The notes below the pieces were generated by a model that made no database searches, had not been told where the DNA came from, and was given only the letters and a program-made list of their open reading frames with translations. Positions 44,870 through 53,359 of a DNA stretch of 64,000 nucleotides are shown here, one piece after another. This stretch comes from Rhizobium aethiopicum (GTDB lineage: Bacteria; Pseudomonadota; Alphaproteobacteria; Rhizobiales; Rhizobiaceae), in contig NZ_FMAJ01000001.1 of the NCBI RefSeq assembly GCF_900094625.1, forward strand, positions 1 through 64,000, given 5' to 3'. The number at the start of each line of letters is the position of its first letter. The stretch's first letter is position 1. Made by a program: the position numbers and the translations under genes.

Positions 44870-45355
44870 CTAGTCGTCGTCTGCCTCAAGGCCCAGGTCT
44901 TCCAGGCGGCGGAAACGGTGAAGCCCCAAGGCGTCGAACTCATCGGCGTGGCCGGTCGCGTCCACCCCGAGCAGGCGCAAGGCCGTATTGATTGGATGGC
45001 TTGGGCGAACGGGTTCCTGCGCAACCGGTGTCGCGGCGGAAAACAGCATTCTCCCTTCCGCAAAGGCTGCCGCGGCCTGGGAGCCGGTGCCGCCGAAATA
45101 GGCCGTCTCGATGTAGGCCAGTTGGCCATTTTCCGAGGCGGTCGCGAAAGCTTGCGCAAGAGCGGCCGAAAGACTTTTGAAGCCTTGATGGCTGGGGCCG
45201 GGCTGCAGTTCCGTCAGCCGATCGATCTGCTGATCTCCCAGGGGCGCGATCGCCAGGCCGAACGGCAGTGTCGTCGGCTCGGGGCAGCCTGCCGCGTCGA
45301 CAATTGCGCTGACGGCTGCCGGCGATCCGACAACCGCCACGACGTTATGTGACAT
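44870..45355 (-). CDS. Hypothetical protein
   Basis: The 161-residue product starts MSHNVVAVVGSPAAVSAIVD after GGGAG and has an alternating beta/alpha pattern with YIETAYFGGTGSQAAAAFAEGRML, ending acidic (LGLEADDD). It looks like a soluble cytoplasmic protein of the type often found as an immunity- or regulator-like partner, but nothing supports a function. It is downstream of the LAS-type peptidase gene in the same direction with a 66-base gap, so they may be co-transcribed. Confidence 0.75.
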   Translation of the reverse strand: MSHNVVAVVGSPAAVSAIVDAAGCPEPTTLPFGLAIAPLGDQQIDRLTELQPGPSHQGFKSLSAALAQAFATASENGQLAYIETAYFGGTGSQAAAAFAEGRMLFSAATPVAQEPVRPSHPINTALRLLGVDATGHADEFDALGLHRFRRLEDLGLEADDD

Positions 45356-45421
45356 GATCCACTCCCGGTTGGCAGGATGGTGCAGATCTTGCGGATATCA
45401 AGCCGTGTGCAAGCGACCCGC

Positions 45422-46213
45422 TCATTCGACCTGAATATGAATATGGTCGTCGTGACGCGCGGCTCGGCAGCCCTGGAAGCGGACATGGGCGTCGGAGATG
45501 CCGAGCGTGTTCTTCAGGTGCGGCTCGATGAAGATCTTCTGCAGGCCAAAGCGCGAGACCCCCTCCGTCGTCAGCCAGGCGACCGCTGCCGCGGTGCGCT
45601 TCTCCTCGATCCGGTAGGCCGGGAACAGTGCCTGCAGGACATTGAAATCCCAACGCGTGGTGAGCCAGTCGTGGCGACCCGCGCAGGGCAGTTCGTCACC
45701 GGCAGCGGGCTGTTCGAAGGCAAAATAGCCGATCGGGGAGCGCGTGGCGCCGTTCAGGAAGGCGCCATTGGAGTCTTTGTAATAATAGGCGAAATCGAGC
45801 TTTTTGCCGTCGGCATGGGACAGATGCGGCAGCAGCGGAAAACCGTCGACGAAGGGAAAGTTCGCATCCAGCGCGACGGTAATGGTACCTGGAAATTGCT
45901 TATTCATGTGCGTGGCGAGCGCTCCTGCCAGATCGCGCATTTCAGGCGTCACGTAGTTGCGGTTGAGCACGCAGTAGATCGGTGAACGGATGACCAGCGG
46001 ATCTCCGGCGCCGGTGAAGCAGGAAAGGGGGAGGCGGCCGAATATCGGGGCAGTGAGGTTGGCGACCAAACTGGCGCCGGTGTAGAGAAGCAGGAAGAGC
46101 CCGAGGCTGGCCGGAAAACGGCGTATACGCATGGGACGTGCGACGGCAAGTGCAATCAGATAGGCAATGCCGCCGATCTGGGTGAGCAGCGTCAGGATGA
46201 GGACGATCATCAT
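45422..46213 (-). CDS. Membrane-anchored protein with LAS-type zinc peptidase motifs
   Basis: The 263-residue protein (start MMIVLILTLL) has two membrane helices (~3-22 and ~36-56) and a periplasmic domain. That domain contains HADGKKLD (H133-x6-D140) and a C-terminal DDHIHI (H257, H259). H-x6-D plus H-x-H is the zinc-ligand pattern of LAS peptidases (D-Ala-D-Ala dipeptidases, MepA, lysostaphin and hedgehog relatives). Four cysteines suggest disulfides. It may be a peptidoglycan endo- or carboxypeptidase tethered to the inner membrane. I do not recognise the overall family. The ribosome site is poor; a GTG at 46231 is an alternative start. Confidence 0.7.
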   Translation of the reverse strand: MMIVLILTLLTQIGGIAYLIALAVARPMRIRRFPASLGLFLLLYTGASLVANLTAPIFGRLPLSCFTGAGDPLVIRSPIYCVLNRNYVTPEMRDLAGALATHMNKQFPGTITVALDANFPFVDGFPLLPHLSHADGKKLDFAYYYKDSNGAFLNGATRSPIGYFAFEQPAAGDELPCAGRHDWLTTRWDFNVLQALFPAYRIEEKRTAAAVAWLTTEGVSRFGLQKIFIEPHLKNTLGISDAHVRFQGCRAARHDDHIHIQVE

Positions 46214-46372
46214 ATGGAAGGTCAGGCGGAACACCGGGCGGCCTTGCTGAGGGAAAGCTGCATTCCCATAGGTGAGGCATGGGGGACGCGCAAGGCGCTC
46301 GTGCGCCGGCCGCACGCTCGAGGCACGCGGCCGCCCTCCTTGCAATCATCAACGGCCGCCGCATCAATTTCA

Positions 46373-46612
46373 CCCTTCGAGTAGATCAAGCGGCTCTGGG
46401 TTGCCCCCTCCGCGCGTGGCCTCCGGCTCGCAAAACGGCTTATGTCGGCCGCCGAGACGATCGCCCGCGAGCTCTCCGCCCGGCTGCCGCGTCTGGATAC
46501 CAACAGCGCACTTACCGAGGCGCAACATCTTTATCACGGCACCGGCTGGACCGAGATCGAGCGGTTCAACGACCATCCACATCCGGATACGTTTCGAAAA
46601 GCGTCTTTAGCC
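46373..46612 (+). pseudogene. Broken GNAT acetyltransferase (C-terminal half)
   Basis: In one frame (46385 on) the sequence reads IKRLWVAPSARGLRLAKRLM, a GNAT motif A, then LDTNSALTEAQHLYHGTGW and IERFNDHPHPD, the usual motif B and C-terminus. A TAG at 46382 interrupts it where GAG would fit (E-E-I-K-R). Around 46588 a frame change is needed to reach the family end FEKRL* at 46612. The N-terminal half is not recognisable upstream. This is a decayed gene. Confidence 0.65.
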
Positions 46613-46675
46613 GGGACGGGGGGAGTTGACCGTTGTTGCAGCGGCTGTCAGAACTGACCGGACGGATATCGGTTT

Positions 46676-46924
46676 CTACGAATGGTCTAGCTGCCTTGAC
46701 AGTTCGGCAAAAAGCCCGTCGCGGCCGATGTTCGTCTGAATGAGATCGACGGCGACGGTGATGGCGCGGTGACCTTCGATGCTGTCGATGTCGAGCTTTT
46801 TCTCGCAGCACCATTGCCGAACGGCATCGGTTACGATGATTATCTCACGATCGTCGAGTGAAATAAGCGACAGGAGCAATTCCGTACCCTCCAAGGAAGC
46901 GGCAAGAGCACTATGGTCTCTCAA
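46676..46924 (-). CDS. Small hypothetical protein (82 aa)
   Basis: The product (TTG start) reads MRDHSALAASLEGTELLLSL with RQWCCEKKLDIDSIEGHRAI and a helical end. The alternating pattern and codon use look genuine, but the ribosome site is absent and the start is uncertain. It is antisense to nothing. No family recognised. Confidence 0.45.
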   Translation of the reverse strand: MRDHSALAASLEGTELLLSLISLDDREIIIVTDAVRQWCCEKKLDIDSIEGHRAITVAVDLIQTNIGRDGLFAELSRQLDHS

Positions 46925-47168
46925 GCGGTCGTGCCGTTAATCCGATGGGCCGATGGCGCTCACTTTACGCTCATTCCGCGGCAATGCCACAGCTATTTGG
47001 ACACGGTTTGGTGACGGCGGTTGAGAAAGCCGGATACGCCTCTCCGGGCTAACCCTTAACACATGCGACAGGTCATGTTCCGTTCAATTCAACCGGACAT
47101 CTGTCTGCTATAGTCATGGCGGTCCGAGATCGCATCGGCCGCCAAACCTTTAGTCGCGTAGGCGTGAA

Positions 47169-48614
47169 ATGACTGACGTTGAGGAACGGCTCCTTGACAG
47201 CAAGATGACCGAGATCGAGCAGGCTCGATCCTGGAGCCCGCGCGTCATCTCCAAATTCGAAACGCTGATCCGCGGCGGCGACGACCTCTCGCTCTATCGC
47301 ATCAATCCTCTCGCATTCGCCCGCGAGCGCAGCGTCAACGAGGCCGAGAGCATCGACCTGTTTTTGTACGCAACGCGCAGCGGACTATTCGATATGAGCT
47401 GGGACGTGGTGTGCCCCCAGTCCGGCATGGTGCTCGACAGCTTCGGCGCGTTGCGAACCTTGAAGACCCACTATGTCTGCGGCCTCTGCGACGTCACCGG
47501 CGAAACCGATCTCGACGATTTCATCGAGGTGACGTTCACAGTGTCGCCGCAGCTGCGCCGGCTGCCGTTTCATGATCCCGGCTCGCTCTCGGTCGAGGAC
47601 TTTCACTGGAAGGCCCGGTTCTTGAGCGGCGCGCGGATACCCGGCCAACATGTCCGCTTTCTCGACGTCCTGCAGGGACTGGTTCGCGGCCTTTCCTTTC
47701 TGCCGCCGGGCTCGGTCACGGCGATGAGTGCGGAGCTTGGTCCCGGCGCGCTGGCGGGCGTCAATGTCGAGACCCAGGCGAGTTTTGCGCTCCCGGTCGC
47801 AGGTGCGCCGACAACCGTGCCGACGCAGCTCAGGATCGGATATGACGGGCAGCGGTTTTTCCCTTCGCTGCCGGCGGTTCCGCCCGGCCCAATCATTATC
47901 GAAGTGCAGAATTCCGGGGTGGCACGCGGTTCGGTGATGCTGATCAACTGGCCGCCGGAAATCCTGGCGCCGACGGTCAAGCCCGTTCTCGACTTCGATC
48001 CCTATGTGTCGGGCGGGATGCTGCTTGCCCGGCAGACGTTTCGGCGGCTGTTTCGTGCAGAACGCGTCGAGGAGAAGGAGGGTCTCGGCATTCGTCAGGT
48101 GACCCTGCTGTTCACGGACCTCAAGGGATCGACGGCGATGTACGAGCGGCTTGGCGATCTCAACGCCTATGCGCTGGTTCGGGAGCATTTTGCATTGCTT
48201 GGCGCGACTGTGCAGGAGCATTCGGGGGCGATCGTCAAAACGATCGGCGACGCCGTGATGGCTGCGTTCTCGCGCCCGGCGGATGCCGTCTCGGCGGCGT
48301 TGCACATGCTGGCGGAAATCGAGCGCTTCAACGGCGAGCATGGCGATCCCAGCATTATCCTGAAGATCGGCGCCCATTGCGGCCCGTCGATCGCCGTGAC
48401 CTTGAATGAAAACCTCGATTACTTCGGTCAGACCGTCAATGTTGCCGCGCGCGTGCAGTCGCTGGCCGATGCCGGCGAAATCTGCATTTCCGAAGCCCTG
48501 TATTCGGCGCCCGGCGTCGGCGACCTGCTTTCCGGCCACCGGCTGGTTGCCTTCGAGGCTCCTCTGCGGGGCGTTGAGGGAACGGCTTGTGTCTACCGCG
48601 TGATGCCTGACTAG
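47169..48614 (+). CDS. Class III adenylate/guanylate cyclase with N-terminal regulatory domain
   Basis: The 481-residue protein has a ~290-residue N-terminal domain (DUF5939-like) containing CPQSGMV and a CGLCDV zinc-ribbon-like pair of Cys, followed by a class III catalytic domain (~residues 310-475). Metal-binding Asp residues are in LFTDLKGST and KTIGDAVMAAF, and the transition-state region is DYFGQTVNVAARVQ with Asn and Arg. All catalytic residues I can judge are present, so it should make cAMP (substrate choice not proven). Rhizobia carry many such cyclases. Single gene, cytoplasmic. Confidence 0.9.
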   Translation: MTDVEERLLDSKMTEIEQARSWSPRVISKFETLIRGGDDLSLYRINPLAFARERSVNEAESIDLFLYATRSGLFDMSWDVVCPQSGMVLDSFGALRTLKTHYVCGLCDVTGETDLDDFIEVTFTVSPQLRRLPFHDPGSLSVEDFHWKARFLSGARIPGQHVRFLDVLQGLVRGLSFLPPGSVTAMSAELGPGALAGVNVETQASFALPVAGAPTTVPTQLRIGYDGQRFFPSLPAVPPGPIIIEVQNSGVARGSVMLINWPPEILAPTVKPVLDFDPYVSGGMLLARQTFRRLFRAERVEEKEGLGIRQVTLLFTDLKGSTAMYERLGDLNAYALVREHFALLGATVQEHSGAIVKTIGDAVMAAFSRPADAVSAALHMLAEIERFNGEHGDPSIILKIGAHCGPSIAVTLNENLDYFGQTVNVAARVQSLADAGEICISEALYSAPGVGDLLSGHRLVAFEAPLRGVEGTACVYRVMPD

Positions 48615-48657
48615 AGCATGTCGCGCTAAACCGTGCAGATCTCCACCCACAGTTCGA

Positions 48658-49299
48658 TCATGTTGCCAGCACGATATGCGTGGCATGTTCGCTCGCCACA
48701 TGCTCGACCACGCGGAAGCCAAGGGAGGGCAAGTCGATTCCGGTGAACATCGCTTCGCCCTTGCCGAGCATGACGGGCGAGATCGCGAAATGCAGTTCGT
48801 CGATCAGTCCGGCCTGTAGATATTGGCGGACGGTCTCGACGCCGCCGCCGATCTTGACGTCCTTGTCGCCGGCCGCAGCCTTCGCCTGATCGAGCGCCTC
48901 ATGAATGCCGCCGGTGATGAAATGGAAGGTGGTGCCGCCCTCCATGGCGATCGGCTCGCGCGGGTAGTGGGTGAGGATATAGGTCGGCGCATGGTAAGGC
49001 GGGTTCGGACCCCACCAGCCTTTCCACGCATCGTCGGGCCATTCGCCGCGGATCGGGCCGAACATGTTGCGCCCGAGAATGAAGGCTCCGAAATTGGCCA
49101 TGGCACGGGACGCATAATCCTCGTCTATGCCCGACGACCCATCGTCCTTGCCCATCGTCGCGCGGAAGGTGCGCGTGTGGAAGAACCACTGGAACATCTC
49201 CGGCCCGCGTTTTCCGAGCGGATCATTCAAGCTTTGCTCCGGCCCGGCGCCGAAACCATCCACGGAAACGGAAAAACCCGCCACGCGCACCTTGGGCAT
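48658..49299 (-). CDS. Dihydrofolate reductase-like (RibD C-terminal domain) protein
   Basis: The 213-residue protein starts MPKVRVAGFSVSVDGFGAGP after AGGAGGAG and shows the RibD_C/YwjB pattern: GAFILGRNMF, an Ile-Thr-Gly-Gly (FITGGIH) NADPH region, IGGGVETVRQYLQAGLIDELH and SPVMLGKGEAMF. Such proteins are usually NADPH-dependent oxidoreductases of unknown substrate. It is divergent from a HxlR regulator with two direct repeats in between, so this is its probable target. Confidence 0.87.
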   Translation of the reverse strand: MPKVRVAGFSVSVDGFGAGPEQSLNDPLGKRGPEMFQWFFHTRTFRATMGKDDGSSGIDEDYASRAMANFGAFILGRNMFGPIRGEWPDDAWKGWWGPNPPYHAPTYILTHYPREPIAMEGGTTFHFITGGIHEALDQAKAAAGDKDVKIGGGVETVRQYLQAGLIDELHFAISPVMLGKGEAMFTGIDLPSLGFRVVEHVASEHATHIVLAT

Positions 49300-49323
49300 G
49301 CTCTCCTCCTGATTGCTTTTTGA

Positions 49324-49368
49324 AACTGGTTGTTTTCTCGCACATGTGATCCTATAATGCAACTGGTT
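49324..49368. promoter_or_regulatory. Direct repeats AACTGGTT, candidate HxlR operator
   Basis: AACTGGTTGTTTT at 49324 and AACTGGTTTTTAC at 49361 are 37 bases apart in the gap between two divergent genes. Their position between a HxlR gene and its likely target supports an operator role. Confidence 0.5.
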
Positions 49369-49385
49369 TTTACTGGAGACGCCTA

Positions 49386-49904
49386 GTGGATATTGAATTA
49401 CGGTCCGGCTGCCCGATCAACTTGACGATGGAGGTGCTGGGCGACCGGTGGAGCCTCATCATCATCCGCGATATCATGTTCGGCAACCGCCGGCATTTCC
49501 GCGATCTGCTCAACAATTCGGAGGAGGGGATCGCTTCCAATATCCTGGCGGCGCGGCTGAAGCGGCTGCTCTCACTCGGCTTCATCAGCAAGCGGGACGA
49601 TCCGAGCCACAGCCAAAAAGCAATCTACAGCCTGACGGAGCCGGCGATCCAACTCGTTCCGCTCTTCGCCATGATCGGCGCCTGGGGCAGGCGGCATCTG
49701 CCGGTGACGGAGGATCTGAGCATCCGCGCGCAGCTTCTCGAAGAGGGCGGGCAGCCGCTCTGGGACGACTTCATGGTGGACCTCCGGCAGATCCACATCG
49801 CCGATCCGATCGGCGGGGCGAACGGGACGGTGACCTCGCCGGTGCTGGCGCGGCTGACGGCGGCGTTTCTGAAGGTACGGGAGAAGATGGTGGCGGGAGC
49901 CTGA
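49386..49904 (+). CDS. HxlR family transcriptional regulator
   Basis: The 172-residue protein has the HxlR winged helix: the CPINLTMEVLGDRWSLIIIRDIMFG N-terminus (split in reading) with a Cys at ~residue 9, RRHFRDLLNNSEEGIASNIL and RLKRLLSLGFISKR. The N-terminal Cys is often redox- or electrophile-sensing in this family. The start is GTG 49386. It is divergent from a DHFR-like reductase, a common pairing in which the regulator represses the enzyme until an electrophile is sensed. Confidence 0.9.
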   Translation: MDIELRSGCPINLTMEVLGDRWSLIIIRDIMFGNRRHFRDLLNNSEEGIASNILAARLKRLLSLGFISKRDDPSHSQKAIYSLTEPAIQLVPLFAMIGAWGRRHLPVTEDLSIRAQLLEEGGQPLWDDFMVDLRQIHIADPIGGANGTVTSPVLARLTAAFLKVREKMVAGA

Positions 49905-50249
49905 CGGTGCGCCGACAGAGTGCGCGCGGCCGCGGCCGCATGGTTCGGCTATGAAACTCCCATCGGGAGTGGAAGGGTTTGCGCCAAGGCCGCTAACGGT
50001 CTGTCTGCATTTGGCGCTCATAGCGTCCCCGCTCTGCCGGCGCTGCAGCGTGCAGCCATTGCGCTCGCGTCCGCGCCATTCTCATCATCCCGCCAAATGG
50101 GGTCGATCTCCGCAGACAGGCCGGCTACCGCGCCCATGCTCAGTGGGCGTGAGCGGATTGATTGCAGCTCATTCCTAATCTAGCAAGCCGATCCGTTCGT
50201 CCAAAGCGGCCTTCAAATAGAAGCCTCGAATACCAGATTTCGCAGTCAA
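49905..50249. other. Intergenic region, no gene seen
   Basis: The 345 bases start with a GC-rich palindromic run (GCGCGCGGCCGCGGCCGC at ~49920) and then ordinary sequence. Both neighbours end here (convergent), so terminators are expected but none is clear. Confidence 0.5.
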
Positions 50250-50735
50250 TCAGTCGTCCACAAACGCCGAGTAGTGTGCCTTTTGTGAGGGGTAATAATC
50301 CTCGAAGGACGGCAGCGTCTTGCCTTCGCGTGCGGCAACCAGCATGTCGAGGTAGTACTCCCAGCCCGGACCTATGTCGCCAGCGGCTTTCCGGTCGCTC
50401 AGGGGCTGCACGAAACGCAACTCCGTCTTGTCGTTCGTCTGTGTCAACGTCAGCTCGATGCGCCACTCGCCGTAGTCGTCCTTCATCGTGACTACCAGAC
50501 GCCGAGGTGCCTCGCACTCCTCGATCATCAAGTTCGTCCACGGCTGGCCTTTTTCGTAACGCAGTTGCAGGCGTACGACCTTTCCTGGGCCGGCGTCGCC
50601 TTCCCAACCACCGAACCAGAGCGCGGTGTGTTCGGAACTCGTCAGGCTTGTCCATACGTCATCAATGGGGGCACGAAATGTGCGCTTCAGAATCAGTTCG
50701 TTTCCACGAACGTAGCCCGTAGGTTCGGGGGCCAT
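50250..50735 (-). CDS. SRPBCC/AHSA1-type START-fold protein
   Basis: The 161-residue product (start MAPEPTGYVRGNELILKRTF, with AAGGAGG upstream) has the SRPBCC hallmarks: RAPIDDVWTSLTSSEHTALWFGG near the N-terminus, an LQLRYEKGQPW strand, LVVTMKDDYGEWRIELTLT and a C-terminal helix (WEYYLDMLVAAREG). It binds a hydrophobic ligand or assists as a chaperone; the ligand is unknown. Confidence 0.82.
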   Translation of the reverse strand: MAPEPTGYVRGNELILKRTFRAPIDDVWTSLTSSEHTALWFGGWEGDAGPGKVVRLQLRYEKGQPWTNLMIEECEAPRRLVVTMKDDYGEWRIELTLTQTNDKTELRFVQPLSDRKAAGDIGPGWEYYLDMLVAAREGKTLPSFEDYYPSQKAHYSAFVDD

Positions 50736-50996
50736 GCCGCCTCCTTCTTCCGTCTTGCGCAAGTTTGCGAGCTTAAAGCGAGCGCCGCCGGCGCACCATA
50801 AACGTCAAAACGGTTCTCGGTCTAGTGGCAAAGCCCGTGTGGGCCTTCGGATCAATTCAAAACCCTTGCGAGCTCCAAGTGCTAACAAATTACCGACACC
50901 CTTTGTCCACGAGGGATGGAGCAATTGAAATGCCCCATCGCCTTATCGAAATGGGAATGAATGACCGCCAGTGGCGGATGAATAGTCTTCGCAGCC

Positions 50997-51104
50997 TTAC
51001 CTCACGAACAATATGACTATCGGCCCTGCCAGCAGGCTGGCGAGGATGAAGGCGGAGGGGAGGTAAGTCTCCAGGAGGCGGAGGATCGATTTTAGGTGGA
51101 TCAT
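50997..51104 (-). CDS. Tiny membrane peptide (35 aa)
   Basis: A 35-codon frame beginning MIHLKSILRLLETYLPSAFI continues as one hydrophobic helix and ends with VRLF-like LFVR. It lies between the SRPBCC gene and a two-component system, in a stretch with no other gene. The amphipathic basic start plus a single span is the shape of small regulatory membrane peptides, but there is only a weak AGGACC ribosome site. Confidence 0.45.
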   Translation of the reverse strand: MIHLKSILRLLETYLPSAFILASLLAGPIVILFVR

Positions 51105-51236
51105 GTCGAGGTCCTGTATCGTGATGCCTGATCCTCTGATGGAACAATTGCAGCAGCATGACCGGCTGCCTTTCAAGTTCCGCAATGTTGCTGCAACCCT
51201 TGCGACCGAAATAGGGGCGCAAGGGTTGGTTTGGCG

Positions 51237-51908
51237 ATGCGGATTCTGCTGATTGAGGATGAGAAGGAGCTGGCCGGGGCGTTGTCTGCGGCGCTTGGCA
51301 AGCATGGGATCGTGACCGATCACACGGCGCATCTGGGTGATGCCGTCGAGCTGACGCGGCAGAACCTCTATGATGCGATCCTGCTCGATCGGCGCCTGCC
51401 AGACGGCGAGGGGCTGCGCTTCATTCCGGAGCTCAGGCGCACGGGGAGGGATACGCCGATCATCGTGCTGACGGCGCTGAATGAGCCGAAGCAGCGGGTG
51501 GAAGGGCTCGATCTCGGCGCCGACGACTATCTCGGCAAGCCGTTTCTGGTCGAAGAACTGATGGCGCGGCTTAGGGCCGTGCTGCGCCGGCCGCCGAACC
51601 TTTCAGAACTGAAGATCATCGCCGGGCGGATGGTGATCGATCCGCTGCATCTGAGTGTCACCGTCGGCGACACGCCGCTCGACCTGCCCCGGCGCGAGCT
51701 TCTGGTGCTCGTCGCTCTCGCCAGGCGCAAGGAGAAGACGGTGCTGCGCTCGACGCTGGAGGCGGCGGTCTACAATTATGAGGAAGAAATCCAGTCGAAC
51801 GCGCTCGATGCGCATATATCGCGGCTGCGCAAGCGGCTGACCGATGCCGGGGCCGAGGTTTCGATCCACAATATCCGCGGCGTCGGCTACCTCATGAGGG
51901 AAGAGTGA
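51237..51908 (+). CDS. OmpR-type response regulator
   Basis: The 223-residue protein has a receiver domain with the phospho-acceptor Asp in AILLDRRLPDG (~residue 50), the acidic pair EDEK near the N-terminus, Thr in VLTA and Lys in GKPF, then a winged-helix output domain (SRLRKRLTDAG, NIRGVGYLM). It overlaps the kinase gene by one base. The pair forms one signalling unit; the stimulus is unknown. Confidence 0.93.
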   Translation: MRILLIEDEKELAGALSAALGKHGIVTDHTAHLGDAVELTRQNLYDAILLDRRLPDGEGLRFIPELRRTGRDTPIIVLTALNEPKQRVEGLDLGADDYLGKPFLVEELMARLRAVLRRPPNLSELKIIAGRMVIDPLHLSVTVGDTPLDLPRRELLVLVALARRKEKTVLRSTLEAAVYNYEEEIQSNALDAHISRLRKRLTDAGAEVSIHNIRGVGYLMREE

Positions 51909-53254
51909 TGGGCGGGGGGAGCAAGGCCAATCCTTCGCTCTGGTGGCGGCTCAGCTGGCAGCTCAGCCTCGGCTTCGTCGGCGTGGTGACGGCCGTCATC
52001 ATCGGGCTCTGCTTTTACGGCGCGGCGATCCTGTCGCCGAATGTTGCGCTGGAGGACCACATCACCGCGGTGCTGGCTCCGGCCGTTGCGCTCGATGCCG
52101 AAGGGCGGCTTGAAATCAAGGATACGCCGGAGCTCGACGCGCTGAAGCGAGAATATGACGGGCTCTGGTATGTCGCGGCCACGACGAAGGGATCTTACGT
52201 GTCCTACGGAAGCATTCCTGCCGTCTACGGGGAACTTGCGCGCCTGACCTATCTGTTCGAAGGGGCCGATATCAGGGGATCGACCGCAACTGACGAGATC
52301 GCCTCCGTGGAAAGCGTGGAGACCGCGATCGGCGAGTTGAGGGTGCTGTTCGGCGGCGTCGCGGACAGGGGCTGGCCTGTCTTTACGCTGATGGGGATCG
52401 CCTATCCGATCTACATCCCGCTGCTCGCCATTGCCGTGCCCGCGGTTTTTCTCGCCGTTCCCAGGATCGTCGAGCGCGGCCTCGCCAGTGTCAGCGAGGT
52501 CGCTCGCAAGGCATCGGAGATCGAGCCGCGCCGCTACGATGCGCGCCTGCCGCTGGGCGGCATTCCGAGGGAGGTCGCTCCGCTGGTGATCGCCTTCAAT
52601 GAGGCGCTCGACCGGCTGGAAAACGAGCACCGCAAACGGCAGCACTTCCTCATCGATGCCGCGCATGAACTGAGGACGCCGATCGCGATCATGCAGACCC
52701 GGATCGACGGGACGGCCGCAGGGCAGGAGCGCCGGCGACTTCTCGACGACGTCGCGCGTCTGGCCGAGACGGCCGAACAGCTGCTCGATTTCGAGCGTAA
52801 CGACCAGGCGAGCGATCTTCATCAGAGCGTGGACCTCGTCGAAATTGCCCGCGGCGTCGTGGCCGATCTTGCGCCGCTGGCGATCGGTGACGGCTACCAG
52901 ATCTCGTTTCAGAGCGAGGTCGAGAGGCTGGAACGCAAGGGCAGCCCTTCGGCCTTGCCGCGAGCTGTCAGCAACCTGGTGCGCAACGCCATCGACCATG
53001 GCGGCGGCAGCGGCATGATTACCGTGTCGGTGTCGGCTTCCGGCGGCGGGCGGATCAGCGTCACCGATGAGGGACCTGGCATTCCGGCCGAGCATCGCGA
53101 ACTGGTGTTCGAGCCCTTCTACCGCGTCACCCCGAAGAGCAAGGGGGCGGGGCTCGGCCTCAGCCTCGTCAAGCAGATCGTGGTGAACCACGGCGGCGAG
53201 GTCCGCATCGAGAGCCGTGCGGTCGGCACCGAGGTGGCGATCCAACTGGGATAG
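51908..53254 (+). CDS. Sensor histidine kinase
   Basis: The 448-residue kinase has two membrane helices (~18-44 and ~163-187) with a ~115-residue periplasmic domain, HAMP-like linker, the H-box in DAAHELRTPIA (phospho-acceptor His) and the ATPase with N-box NLVRNAIDHG, G1 DEGPGIP, F and G2 (GAGLGLSLVK). The final residues VAIQLG are ordinary. A ribosome site GAGGGAAG precedes the ATG at 51908. The sensed signal cannot be predicted. Confidence 0.93.
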   Translation: MGGGSKANPSLWWRLSWQLSLGFVGVVTAVIIGLCFYGAAILSPNVALEDHITAVLAPAVALDAEGRLEIKDTPELDALKREYDGLWYVAATTKGSYVSYGSIPAVYGELARLTYLFEGADIRGSTATDEIASVESVETAIGELRVLFGGVADRGWPVFTLMGIAYPIYIPLLAIAVPAVFLAVPRIVERGLASVSEVARKASEIEPRRYDARLPLGGIPREVAPLVIAFNEALDRLENEHRKRQHFLIDAAHELRTPIAIMQTRIDGTAAGQERRRLLDDVARLAETAEQLLDFERNDQASDLHQSVDLVEIARGVVADLAPLAIGDGYQISFQSEVERLERKGSPSALPRAVSNLVRNAIDHGGGSGMITVSVSASGGGRISVTDEGPGIPAEHRELVFEPFYRVTPKSKGAGLGLSLVKQIVVNHGGEVRIESRAVGTEVAIQLG

Positions 53255-53359
53255 GCCGGATTGTCTCCGGCGGCCGATGCTGCCGGAAAGGATGTAATGC
53301 TGCGGCAATTCTTCGCCGCCACTTTCGCCTGACATCATCGGCGACGGAGGCCAGACAGA

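Noticed and set aside
48612..48645. Possible repeat CTAGAGCATGTCGCGCTAAA after the cyclase gene
   Set aside because: It resembles one arm of a rhizobial repeat, but only one arm is visible, so it was not listed as a feature.
47385..48722. 445-codon antisense open frame over the cyclase gene
   Set aside because: It overlaps the intact cyclase almost entirely and has no recognisable domain or ribosome site.
51887..53338. 483-codon antisense open frame over the histidine kinase gene
   Set aside because: It is a shadow of the kinase with Arg/Asp-rich composition and no motif.
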